A program made the translations under genes and the position numbers. Below are positions 18,219 through 26,627 of a DNA stretch of 64,000 nucleotides, one piece after another. The stretch is from Croceicoccus hydrothermalis. Lineage in GTDB: Bacteria > Pseudomonadota > Alphaproteobacteria > Sphingomonadales > Sphingomonadaceae. The DNA lies in contig NZ_JAIQCI010000002.1 in NCBI RefSeq assembly GCF_022378335.1, positions 152,283-216,282 of the forward strand. Direction: 5' to 3'. Numbering within the stretch: position 1 is the first letter of the stretch; each line of letters starts with the position of its first letter. Below the pieces are notes generated by a model, which was given only the letters and a program-made list of their open reading frames with translations, ran no database searches and was not told the DNA's origin.

Positions 18219-21200
18219 TCATTCCGCGGCGAGCAATTCCTCCGCCCCGCCCAGATCCACGCTGACCAGCCGGGACACCCCCTGTTCCACCATGGTCACG
18301 CCGAACAGGCGGTGCATCCGGCTCATGGTCACGGCATTATGCGTCACGATGAGATAGCGCGTCTGTGTCTCGCGCACCATCGCATCGAGAAGATCACAGA
18401 ACCGATCGATGTTCGCATCGTCAAGCGGCGCGTCCACCTCGTCCAGGACGCAGATGGGCGCCGGATTCGTCAGGAACAGCGCGAAAATCAGCGCGACCGC
18501 CGTCAACGCCTGCTCCCCCCCGGACAAAAGAGTGAGCGATTGCAATTTCTTGCCCGGCGGTTGTGCGTAGATTTCGAGCCCGGCCTGCAACGGGTCATCG
18601 CTATCGACGAGGGCGAGATGCGCCTGCCCCCCGCCGAACAGCGTGGTGAACAGCGAACGGAAATGCCCGTCGACCGCGTCGAACGCGGCCCTGAGCCGTT
18701 CACGCCCCTCGCGGTTCAGGCTGCCGATCGAGCCGCGCAGGCGATGGACCGCCTCGGCAAGATCGGCCTGCTCCTGCGCGCTGGTGCCCTGTTGCGCCTC
18801 GGCTTCGGCGAGTTCGTCCGCCGCAACGAGATTGACCGCGCCCAGCCGTTCGCGCGCCGCGACATGCCGGTCGAGCGTTTCGCTCTCGCTCTGCGCCGTG
18901 CCGACCGCGTCCTTCGCGAAGCCGGCGCGTTCGGGGAGCAGGGGCGGAGGACATTGAAACCGCTCGCCCGATTGGCGGGCAAGTTCGCCCCGGCGCGCTT
19001 CCTCGTTCTCGGCACGGGCGGCGGCGCCGGCACGATGTTCGCGGGCCTGCGACACCGCTTCGTTCGCGGCGGTAAAGGCGGCTTCGCCAGCGCGGGCGGT
19101 CTCGGCGGCGGCGGCATGGGCGTTTTCGGCGGCGGTCAATTCCGCCGTAAGCCGGTCGCGTGCCGTTTCCGCCTCGGCGATTTCGCGGTGTAACGCTTCG
19201 GGCCGGGCGGCGGTGATCGCGCGCTCCTCCTCGATCTGTTCGCGCCGGCGGGTCATCCCGGCCAGCCGCTTTGCCGCGTCGCCTGCACGCGCCCTCCACC
19301 CGCGCATGTCGCTGCTAAGGCCGATGACGCGTTCGCGCGCAACGGCGAGCTGCTGTTCCAATGCGGCGAGCGCTGCCATCGCGGCCTGCATTGTCGCGCG
19401 CGCGGCATCGTTCGCCTCCTTTGCGGCGTCGTGAGCGGCGCGTTGTGCCTGCGGATCGGGCAATCGGGCGCGCGCCTGCTCCGCCTCGTCATGATTTTCG
19501 GCGGCCGCGGCGATCTGCGTGTCGAGTTCGGCCAGCCTTTCGGCCAGCTCCTCGGAAAGGCGGGCGTGCCGTTCCACCGCGCTTTCGGCCTGATCGCGGG
19601 CGCGCAGCGCGCTGCGCTGCTCCTCCGCCGCCTGCGCCAGGGTTCGTTCCGCCGCAGTGCGTCGCTCTCCCGCCTGGCGGAGCGCATCGTTCGCGCGCGC
19701 TGCCTCGGTCTCCGCCCGTGCCACGGCATCGGTCAGCGCCGGCAACCGCGCGGCAAGCGCCTCGCGCCGGTTGGCCGCCTCCAGCCGGGCCGCCTCCGCC
19801 GCGCCTTCGCCACGCGCGACGAACCCGTCCCACCGGCGCAGGGCACCCGCCATCGTCACCAACCACTCGCCGGGTGCGAGCGCCACGCCATCGTCCCGCC
19901 CCGCCACCCGGACCAGTGTCAGCCGGGCAAGCAATTCATCGGGCGCATCGCGGACATGGTCGGCAAGGCTGTCGGAAATCGCAGGCGGGGGCGGCGCGCC
20001 GGTCCAGAAACGGCCGTCCTCCTCCGCCTCCGGCCGACCCAGCGGCGCGGCGGCATCCCGGCCCAGAACCGCGGCCAGCGCCCGTTCGTAGCCCGGTTCG
20101 GCCGCGACGGCATCGATGGCACGGCGCTGTCCCTTCTGCCGGTCGCGGGCCTTTTCCCGCGCGATCCTGTCCCTTTCAAGCGCGTCATGCTCCCGCGCGA
20201 CGCCGGCCAGTTCCGCCTTTGCCGCCGACAGCGCGCCCGCCGCATCGTCGCGCGCGGTGCGCAAGCCTTCCCGCGCGGCGCTTTCCTGTTCGAGCATGTC
20301 CCGCGCCTCGCGTAGCGCGGCATCGGCGCGCTCCACCCGCGTGCCCGCATCGTCGAGCGCGGCGGCCAGCGCGGCGGCATCGCCGGCCTCGCTTGCCTTT
20401 TCGGCGCGCTGCTCCTTTTCCCGTCGCAGCTGTGCCAGCGTCCGCTCCGCCTGCGCGACCGCAGCCTCGGCCACGCGCCAGTCCGCCTCCACCCGCGCCT
20501 GCTCCGCCATGGCCTGCGCCAGCGTCAGCTCCGCATTGCGCGCGTCACGCTCGGCGCGCTCCTGCGCGTGGGCGAGGGCGGGGCGCCGGGCCTCATCCTC
20601 GGACAGCTTCGCCTCGGCATCCTTCACCTCGCGTTCGAGCCTGTGGATTGCATCGGCGGCATCGCGCGTGGTGCGGTTGGCATCGTTCTCGTCCGCCTCC
20701 ATCCGCGCATGCTGCCGGTCGAGATCGGCGAGCTTTTCCTCCGCCGCCTCCAGCTTTCCGGTCAGCACGGCGAGCATGTTCGCCTGCGCATTGAGATCGT
20801 CGCGCCGGTCCGCAACGATCTCCCGCGTGGTGGCGAGCCGTTCTGCGCCCTCGCGCTGTGCTTTGGTCGCGGTGTTCAGCGTGGCTTGCGCTGCGGTGAC
20901 GTTGGCCTCGGCCTGCCGTGCGGCGGCGCGGGCGGTTTCGGCTGCGCTCGCGGCATCGCGCCACCGGGCAAAGAGGAGCCGTGCCTCGCCAGTGCGGATC
21001 GTGTCCGACAATTCGCGGTATTTCTCCGCCGCCTTCGCCTGCCGCCGCAAGGTGCCGATCCGGCTGTCGAGCTGCGCCAGCAATTCGTCCAGGCGTTGAA
21101 GGTTGGCCTCTGTCGCGCGCAGCTTGTTTTCCGCATCGCGCCGCCGGACATGCAACCCGGCGATGCCCGCCGCTTCCTCCAGCATTTCGCGCCGCTGTGC

Positions 21201-21644
21201 CGGTTTGGCCGCGATCACGGCGGCGATCCGGCCCTGACTGACCAAAGCGGGGCTATGCGCGCCGGTCGCCGCGTCGGCGAACATCAGCGATACGTCCTTC
21301 GCCCGCACGTCGCGCCCGTTCAGGCGATAGGCGCTGCCCGCATCCTTTTCGATGCGGCGCATGACCTCCATTTCCTTGCCATCTTCGGTTTCGGCGAGCA
21401 GCACGACCTCTGCGAAATTGCGCGCCGGGCGCCGCTGCGTGCCGGCAAAGATCACATCCTCCATGCCCGAACCGCGCATGGATTTCGGGCTGGATTCGCC
21501 CATGACCCAGCGCAACGCCTCGAACAGATTGGATTTGCCGCAGCCGTTCGGGCCGACGACGCCGGTCAGGCCGGGCTCGATATGCAGTTCGGTCGGTTCG
21601 ACGAAACTCTTGAACCCGCTCAGCCGGAGCCGCCGGAATTGCAT
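18219..21644 (-). CDS. smc: Chromosome segregation protein SMC
   Basis: 1141 aa. Walker A GPNGCGKSN (31-39) in the N-terminal head; two very long Ala/Glu/Arg coiled-coil arms; C-terminal head with signature LSGGEQ (from 1040) and Walker B ICVLDEVDAPLDD (near 1064). The middle (about 490-620) is the hinge, beginning EPGYERALAAVLGRD, but it lacks the long glycine-rich dimer motif of standard SMC, as in other alphaproteobacterial SMCs. The dimeric ATPase compacts and resolves chromosomes with ScpA/ScpB, which are not encoded here. ATG at 21642-21644. Confidence 0.95.
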   Translation of the reverse strand: MQFRRLRLSGFKSFVEPTELHIEPGLTGVVGPNGCGKSNLFEALRWVMGESSPKSMRGSGMEDVIFAGTQRRPARNFAEVVLLAETEDGKEMEVMRRIEKDAGSAYRLNGRDVRAKDVSLMFADAATGAHSPALVSQGRIAAVIAAKPAQRREMLEEAAGIAGLHVRRRDAENKLRATEANLQRLDELLAQLDSRIGTLRRQAKAAEKYRELSDTIRTGEARLLFARWRDAASAAETARAAARQAEANVTAAQATLNTATKAQREGAERLATTREIVADRRDDLNAQANMLAVLTGKLEAAEEKLADLDRQHARMEADENDANRTTRDAADAIHRLEREVKDAEAKLSEDEARRPALAHAQERAERDARNAELTLAQAMAEQARVEADWRVAEAAVAQAERTLAQLRREKEQRAEKASEAGDAAALAAALDDAGTRVERADAALREARDMLEQESAAREGLRTARDDAAGALSAAKAELAGVAREHDALERDRIAREKARDRQKGQRRAIDAVAAEPGYERALAAVLGRDAAAPLGRPEAEEDGRFWTGAPPPPAISDSLADHVRDAPDELLARLTLVRVAGRDDGVALAPGEWLVTMAGALRRWDGFVARGEGAAEAARLEAANRREALAARLPALTDAVARAETEAARANDALRQAGERRTAAERTLAQAAEEQRSALRARDQAESAVERHARLSEELAERLAELDTQIAAAAENHDEAEQARARLPDPQAQRAAHDAAKEANDAARATMQAAMAALAALEQQLAVARERVIGLSSDMRGWRARAGDAAKRLAGMTRRREQIEEERAITAARPEALHREIAEAETARDRLTAELTAAENAHAAAAETARAGEAAFTAANEAVSQAREHRAGAAARAENEEARRGELARQSGERFQCPPPLLPERAGFAKDAVGTAQSESETLDRHVAARERLGAVNLVAADELAEAEAQQGTSAQEQADLAEAVHRLRGSIGSLNREGRERLRAAFDAVDGHFRSLFTTLFGGGQAHLALVDSDDPLQAGLEIYAQPPGKKLQSLTLLSGGEQALTAVALIFALFLTNPAPICVLDEVDAPLDDANIDRFCDLLDAMVRETQTRYLIVTHNAVTMSRMHRLFGVTMVEQGVSRLVSVDLGGAEELLAAE

Positions 21645-21684
21645 CAGCGTGCCCGCGGCGCGCCCGGAATTGCCGGGTCTTCGA

Positions 21685-22443
21685 TCACCGCGCGCCCGCG
21701 TTCTGCAACGCGGTCTGCACCTCCGGCCAGGTCAGTGCCTCGATCTTGCGACCGTTGATGAGGAACGTCGGCGTGCCGGTGATATCGAATTGCTCGCCCT
21801 GCGCCTGCGTATTTTCGGCAAGCTGCGTGGCGGTCGGCGCATTTTGAAGGCAGGAGATCGCCTGATCGCGCGAAATGCCCCGCGCCGCGAAGAAATCGAA
21901 CATGCCGGTAATCTCGGCTATCGCCACGTAGCGTTGATCGTCGGGGGCGGAAATCGCGCCTTGATACGCCTGCTCGCCCGCGTTCTGCACCGCTTCGAAG
22001 AATTGCGGCTGATTCGCCCAGAACTGATCGGTGAGTGCGAAATAGCTTTCATCCGCGCCGCACCGGGTCAGCATAGCGCCGGTAATGTCGATCGGGTCGC
22101 GCACGAAATTGCGAAGCTCGAAACTGACGCGGCCGGTATCGACATATTCGGTGCGCAGCGGCTCCATCGCATTGCCGGAAAATTCGGCGCAATGGCTACA
22201 GGTGAGCGAGCCATATTCGACAAGCTTGATCGGCGCATCGGGGTTGCCCATGACATAGCCGCCTTCGGCCGTCTGGCTGATCGTCTCCGACCAGCTCTGG
22301 CCCGCGGGCGCCGCGACGCTGGCCACCGGTTCGCCATTGGCCGGGGCGGAGCCCGTAGCCTCGTCTCCGCCCGAACCGCAGGCAGCGAGAGCGAGGATGA
22401 GCGGAGCAGCGAAAAAGGCGGTCTTTGCGGGCAGGCGGATCAT
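21685..22443 (-). CDS. DsbA/DsbG-like thiol oxidoreductase lipoprotein
   Basis: 252 aa. Lipobox LALAAC gives an acylated Cys22. The thioredoxin fold carries active site CSHC (82-85) with a helical insert and a cis-Pro loop ITGTPTFLING near 220. Resembles the thioredoxin_4/DsbA-like group acting in the periplasm as disulfide oxidase or isomerase. ATG at 22441-22443 is chosen because it puts the hydrophobic signal at the N terminus. It lies between smc and a second, soluble DsbA-like gene on the same strand. Confidence 0.85.
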   Translation of the reverse strand: MIRLPAKTAFFAAPLILALAACGSGGDEATGSAPANGEPVASVAAPAGQSWSETISQTAEGGYVMGNPDAPIKLVEYGSLTCSHCAEFSGNAMEPLRTEYVDTGRVSFELRNFVRDPIDITGAMLTRCGADESYFALTDQFWANQPQFFEAVQNAGEQAYQGAISAPDDQRYVAIAEITGMFDFFAARGISRDQAISCLQNAPTATQLAENTQAQGEQFDITGTPTFLINGRKIEALTWPEVQTALQNAGAR

Positions 22444-22579
22444 GATCGGAAAATATCCTCGTATGACGGACGAAGGGACGTCTGGCCTCCTTGAATAGCC
22501 CATTCGCGGCACGAGGCAAATGCCATGCCGCCCGGCCTTTGGGTTGTCCACAACAGGCCGGTTGGGCAAGGGCAGCGCG

Positions 22580-23263
22580 TCAGGGCAGGATGCGCGCGTC
22601 CAGCACTTGCTTCAACGCGCTCCAGTCGTGGACACCGGGAAGAAGCTTTCCATCGATGGCGAAGCTGGGCGTGCCGGTGACGCCGCTTTGCGCATATTGG
22701 CGCGACAGCGTGACGAGCCTTTGCGCCATCGTATCGTCGGCGATGCAGCGGTCGAGCGCCACGGGTGTATAGCCGCGGTTCTTCATCAGATCGTATAGCC
22801 CCGCATCACGGGCGAGCGCCTGCCGCCGTGCCGCGTTGGTGCCGGTTTCATAACGTGCACGCTGTGCGGGGGTGGTCGCGCGGATACGGTCGAGCCATTG
22901 CGGCTGCGCTTTCATCAGCACGGTGTGGTTCGCGGCGAAATTCGCCGGCTTGCCGCAATTGGCGATCAGCGCGACCGTCAGGTCGAGCGGGTCGCGAACG
23001 AGATGGCGGATCTCGACCCCGACATGGCCCGGCCGGGCATAGGCGAGCTTGAGCGTGTCGCCGGCCTGCTTCTCGAAATGGGCGCAATGCGGGCAGGTAT
23101 AGCTTACATATTCGGCGAGCCGCATGTCGGCATCTTCCCGCCCGATGAGGTGCCCCGCCATCGGCGCGGTCTGCGCAGCCGCACTTTCCTGCGCCGATAC
23201 GGCGGGGGCGGCGGCAAGGGTCGCTGCAAGCGCGGTGCCCATCAAAGCTGAGATCATGCGCAT
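22580..23263 (-). CDS. Periplasmic DsbA-like thiol:disulfide protein
   Basis: 227 aa. Signal peptide ending near SAQ (24), thioredoxin-fold active site CPHC (57-60), cis-Pro segment GVTGTPSFAIDG near 195. CPHC is the classical DsbA dipeptide, so oxidase function is likely. Its start (ATG 23261-23263) overlaps the stop of the DUF721 gene as TGATG, implying coupling. It is about 35-40% alike by eye to the lipoprotein paralogue downstream (HLVRDPLDLT versus NFVRDPIDIT), suggesting an old duplication. Confidence 0.87.
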   Translation of the reverse strand: MRMISALMGTALAATLAAAPAVSAQESAAAQTAPMAGHLIGREDADMRLAEYVSYTCPHCAHFEKQAGDTLKLAYARPGHVGVEIRHLVRDPLDLTVALIANCGKPANFAANHTVLMKAQPQWLDRIRATTPAQRARYETGTNAARRQALARDAGLYDLMKNRGYTPVALDRCIADDTMAQRLVTLSRQYAQSGVTGTPSFAIDGKLLPGVHDWSALKQVLDARILP

Positions 23264-23808
23264 CAGTTCTTCGTCCTGTTCCCTGCCGATTCCATCGAGC
23301 GTGCCAGGGATTCCAGCACGGTGCGAAGTTCCGGATCGCCAATATCGCGCAGCGATTCGCCCAGTTCCATCGAAATAGGTTTGAGCGATGGGGGCGCCGC
23401 CGGCCGCGCTCCCTTGTCCTTCGGCGGCTGAACCGCGCCTTGCCGGATCTTCACCCGCTGTATCGCGCGATAGCCGAAGAAACGGTTCACCCGCTCGATA
23501 ATGTCGGGCACGACATGTTGGATAAGCGGCGCGTGCGCTGGCATCACCACGAGATTGAGCGTGCCGTCCGCCTTCTCCCCCGGTGGGAAACGGATCGATT
23601 CGGGCGCGGTGACGCGGGCATGTTCGGCGCCGACGATTTCGGGCCAGCGTGTGACGATGCTCGACTGCACGAAACCAAAACGGCGAAACGCGGTCCGCCC
23701 GATCTGCGGCATGAGATCGGCAATCGGCTTCGCCCCGCCGCCGCGCGGACGTTCGTAGGGTTTGGCGCCCTTGCGCGGTTTCGCAGGTTTGGCAGAGTCG
23801 CTTTTCAT
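23263..23808 (-). CDS. DUF721 (DciA-like) protein
   Basis: 181 aa. Central DUF721 region: FVQSSIVTRWPEIVGAEHA, the TLNLVVMPAHAPLIQHVVPD strand-helix and INRF-like VNRFFGYRAIQRVKIRQG. DUF721 includes DciA, the DnaB helicase loader of most bacteria that lack DnaC; this protein may play that role, but the N- and C-terminal parts are low-complexity and I cannot confirm it. ATG 23806-23808 is chosen; an in-frame ATG six codons upstream is possible. The stop overlaps the next gene as TGATG. Divergent from mutY. Confidence 0.75.
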   Translation of the reverse strand: MKSDSAKPAKPRKGAKPYERPRGGGAKPIADLMPQIGRTAFRRFGFVQSSIVTRWPEIVGAEHARVTAPESIRFPPGEKADGTLNLVVMPAHAPLIQHVVPDIIERVNRFFGYRAIQRVKIRQGAVQPPKDKGARPAAPPSLKPISMELGESLRDIGDPELRTVLESLARSMESAGNRTKN

Positions 23809-23856
23809 GGATGCACCGCCCATGCCATAGAACAGGGCGTGAAGACCAGTTCCCAG

Positions 23857-24948
23857 ATGTTCGAAACCGACCCCATGCCCGCGGCACGTTTGCTCGCCTG
23901 GTACGATGTTTTTGCCCGCGATCTGCCGTGGCGGACCCCGCCCGGTTCGCAAGGGACGCCGGACCCCTATCGCGTGTGGCTCTCCGAAATCATGTTACAG
24001 CAAACCACGGTGGCCGCCGTGCGCCCCTATTTCGCGCATTTCACGGCGCGCTGGAGCGATGTCGGCGCGCTTGCGGCGGCGGATGACGATGCCGTGATGG
24101 CGGCGTGGGCGGGGCTTGGCTATTATGCGCGGGCGCGAAATCTGCTCGCCTGTGCAAGGGCCGTTGCGGCGCGCGGCGGCTTTCCCGATACGGAGGAGGA
24201 ATTGCGCGCATTGCCCGGGGTCGGCGCCTATACCGCGGCGGCAATTGCGGCGATCGCGTTCGGCAGGCGGGCGGTGGTGGTCGATGCCAATGTCGAGCGG
24301 GTGGTATCGCGCCTTTTCGGAATCGAGGAACCGCTTCCCAAATCGCGTCCCGTGATCCGCGCCGCGACGGACGCGATCACCCCCGATGCCCGCGCCGGCG
24401 ATTTTGCGCAGGCGATGATGGATCTTGGTGCCGGAGTTTGTACGCCCAAGACGCCATATTGCCTCGAATGTCCGCTCCATGCCGGGTGCCGTGGACGGGA
24501 GCAGAGTATCGCCGCCGACCTGCCGCGAAAATTGCCGAAGAAACCCCGGCCCGATCGCCGCGGCACCGCGTTTTTCGCAGTACATGGCGGCGATGTCCTG
24601 CTCGTGCGGCGGGCGGGGCGGGGGATGCTTGGCGGGATGTGGGCGCTTCCCGACGATGGCTGGGCTGCGGGGTGCGACGGGGACGGAATGCCGCCGTTTC
24701 CGGCCGACTGGACCGCGGTGGACGGCATTGTCGAGCATGGCTTTACCCATTTCGCACTGTCGCTGTCGGTGCAGGAAACGCAGGTCGCGACGCGGCAAAA
24801 CCTGCCCGACGCGCAATGGTGGCCGATTGACCGGATTGCCGATGCGGGGCTGCCGACGCTCTTTGCAAAAGCGGCGCGGCTGGCGCTCGGCCAAAAGGAC
24901 AATCACGGCCAGCAGGGCAATCAGGGGCAGCAGGCCGAGTTTGAATGA
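23857..24948 (+). CDS. mutY: A/G-specific adenine glycosylase
   Basis: 363 aa base-excision repair enzyme removing A opposite 8-oxoG. N-terminal helix-hairpin-helix glycosylase: SEIMLQQTTVAAV, ALPGVGAYTAAAIAA, catalytic Asp in VVDANVERVV, then the 4Fe-4S cluster cysteines in C-x6-C-x2-C-x5-C (CTPKTPYCLECPLHAGC). The C-terminal NUDIX-like domain that reads 8-oxoG begins near RRGTAFFAVHGGDVLL. ATG 23857 begins MFETDP; an internal Met seven residues later is an alternative. Upstream of nudC with a 20-bp gap. Confidence 0.94.
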   Translation: MFETDPMPAARLLAWYDVFARDLPWRTPPGSQGTPDPYRVWLSEIMLQQTTVAAVRPYFAHFTARWSDVGALAAADDDAVMAAWAGLGYYARARNLLACARAVAARGGFPDTEEELRALPGVGAYTAAAIAAIAFGRRAVVVDANVERVVSRLFGIEEPLPKSRPVIRAATDAITPDARAGDFAQAMMDLGAGVCTPKTPYCLECPLHAGCRGREQSIAADLPRKLPKKPRPDRRGTAFFAVHGGDVLLVRRAGRGMLGGMWALPDDGWAAGCDGDGMPPFPADWTAVDGIVEHGFTHFALSLSVQETQVATRQNLPDAQWWPIDRIADAGLPTLFAKAARLALGQKDNHGQQGNQGQQAEFE

Positions 24949-24968
24949 CGAGCGAGAGGAAATGCACC

Positions 24969-25856
24969 ATGTCCACACCCGCCGATACGGCCCCGTTATC
25001 GATGGACCGCGCGGACCATTTGCGCGGGGATAGCGACGCGATCGCCGCCTTGGTCCGCGGGGATGCGCGCCTTTTGTCGATGACCGGCATGGCGCCCGAT
25101 TTCGATGCGCAGGACCGGCTGCGCTGGACCCGCCTGTCCGATGCGGCGGAGGGGGCGGAACTGATATTCCTCGGCCTCGATGGGGAGCGGGGCTGTTTCG
25201 CGGCGGTCCCGGCGATCAGCGATCCCGTGCCGACGCGCGCCGTGCGCGACCTTGCCGCGCGGCTGCATTCCGACGAATTCGCGGTGTTCGCCTGCGCGCG
25301 AAGCATGGCCGATTGGCATGCGCGCCATCGGTTCTGCGCCGTGTGCGGTGCGCCGACGCGTATCGCGCGCGGCGGGTGGCAGCGGGACTGCACCGACGCG
25401 GTTTGCGGTGCAACGCATTATCCGCGTTCCGACCCTGTGGCGATCATGACCGTAGAACACTGCCGCGCGGACGGGGAGCGCGTTCTGCTGCTCGGACGGC
25501 AGGGGGGATTTCCGACCGGCATGTATTCCGCGCTCGCCGGGTTTGTCGAACCGGGCGAAACGCTGGAGGATGCTGTCGCGCGGGAGGTCTTGGAGGAGGC
25601 AGGCGTCCGCGTCCGCGATGTGCGCTATCGCGCAAGCCAGGCCTGGCCCTTTCCATCGCAGCTCATGCTTGGCTGTCATGCGCATGCCGACGATGACCGT
25701 ATCGTCGTGGACACGAACGAGCTTGAGGATGCGCGCTGGTTCACACGGGCGCAGATCGCCGATGCGCGCGATGGAAAGGCCGGGGCCGCGTTTTCTCTGC
25801 CGCCTGCCTATGCCATTGCGCATCGGTTGATTTGCGAGTGGTTGGAGCGGGACTGA
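24969..25856 (+). CDS. nudC: NAD(+) diphosphatase / NADH pyrophosphatase NudC
   Basis: 295 aa. Zinc ribbon FCAVCG...CTDAVCG (C-x2-C-x14-C-x4-C) near 125-150, Nudix box GFVEPGETLEDAVAREVLEE near 195, and the NudC-specific SQAWPFPSQLMLG motif that places it in the NADH pyrophosphatase group. Hydrolyses NAD(H) to NMN(H) plus AMP and can remove NAD caps from RNA. ATG 24969 follows GAGAGGA with an eight-base gap. Likely cotranscribed with mutY. Confidence 0.93.
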   Translation: MSTPADTAPLSMDRADHLRGDSDAIAALVRGDARLLSMTGMAPDFDAQDRLRWTRLSDAAEGAELIFLGLDGERGCFAAVPAISDPVPTRAVRDLAARLHSDEFAVFACARSMADWHARHRFCAVCGAPTRIARGGWQRDCTDAVCGATHYPRSDPVAIMTVEHCRADGERVLLLGRQGGFPTGMYSALAGFVEPGETLEDAVAREVLEEAGVRVRDVRYRASQAWPFPSQLMLGCHAHADDDRIVVDTNELEDARWFTRAQIADARDGKAGAAFSLPPAYAIAHRLICEWLERD

Positions 25857-25883
25857 ACCATCTCCGCCCGCGGGTTTCAGTCC
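25850..25883. terminator. Weak bidirectional hairpin between convergent genes
   Basis: GGACTGAA (25850-25857) pairs with TTCAGTCC (25876-25883) and spans the stop of nudC and the stop of the small convergent gene. No uridine run follows on either strand, so termination efficiency is doubtful. Confidence 0.3.
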
Positions 25884-26125
25884 TTGCGTTCCGACTGTAT
25901 CGCGGCGCGGGTCTTTTCACCCTTTTGCGCATCCTGCGCGGGCTGATCCTGTCCAGTGACGCGTTCGACCTGATTGTCGGGGGTGAAGGCGTTCTTCTCC
26001 TCCGCCCGCTTTCCGACACGGCGTTCCAGATCGCCGCCGGCGGAGCCTTGCTGCGACGGGGTGGCCTGTTCCTGTGCGGCGTCGATGATGTCGTTGTCGG
26101 GGTGACGCGATTGGCGTTCGGGCAT
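25877..26125 (-). CDS. Small hydrophilic protein of unknown function
   Basis: 82 aa, very rich in Gln, Asp, Glu, Arg and Lys and without hydrophobic stretches; probably disordered and cytosolic (MPERQSRHPDNDIIDAAQEQ at the start). I accept it because a strong RBS (AAAGGAG, seven bases before the ATG) precedes it and no other gene fills the interval. I do not recognise a family. It is convergent with nudC, ending 20 bases past the nudC stop, and lies downstream of the DUF1489 gene on the same strand. Confidence 0.65.
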   Translation of the reverse strand: MPERQSRHPDNDIIDAAQEQATPSQQGSAGGDLERRVGKRAEEKNAFTPDNQVERVTGQDQPAQDAQKGEKTRAAIQSERKD

Positions 26126-26184
26126 GTGCTTTCTCCTTTACCCGGTCAACGGGCCGGGGAGGGCACCTGTTCCGTCGTTCTCGC

Positions 26185-26580
26185 TCAGACGAGGCCCAGC
26201 TTCGTCAGACGGTTAAGCAGGCGCCCGGGCAGCACGTCGCCCGGGTCCGCCCCTTCGGGAAGGTCGCGCGGCGCGTCCGCCTCCTCCAGATAGCGCCAGC
26301 CTTGATGCGCGCGCTTGGGCCGGGTTTCCACCGCGATCAGTTCGGGGGCGAGCACGATGTCATACCGGCCATCCTCGCGCTTTTCAAAGGCACGGATCTC
26401 GCTCCGCCCGACGATGGAATGGTCCACGATCCAGTAGAGCGACCCGCCGATCATCTCCTCGTGCCGCTTGGGAATATAGCGCGTATTGATGCGAAATTCG
26501 GCCTCATGCGCCGCGATCCGCTGGCGCAATCCGTCGACGCCATTGGCGCGAAAGGCGATCTTGGTCATGTTGAGCGGCAT
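26185..26580 (-). CDS. DUF1489-family protein
   Basis: 131 aa. Matches the alphaproteobacterial DUF1489 group: starts MPLNMTKIAFRANGVDGLRQ, then TRYIPKRHEEMIGGSLYWIVDH and a C-terminal WRYLEEADAPRDLP. Cytosolic, no known function. ATG at 26578-26580; 47 bp separate it from the mgtE stop, so it may be read with mgtE. Confidence 0.8.
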   Translation of the reverse strand: MPLNMTKIAFRANGVDGLRQRIAAHEAEFRINTRYIPKRHEEMIGGSLYWIVDHSIVGRSEIRAFEKREDGRYDIVLAPELIAVETRPKRAHQGWRYLEEADAPRDLPEGADPGDVLPGRLLNRLTKLGLV

Positions 26581-26627
26581 GATGCGTATCTAGGAAGCGG
26601 CGGCGCCATGTGCCAGCGCCGCGCATG

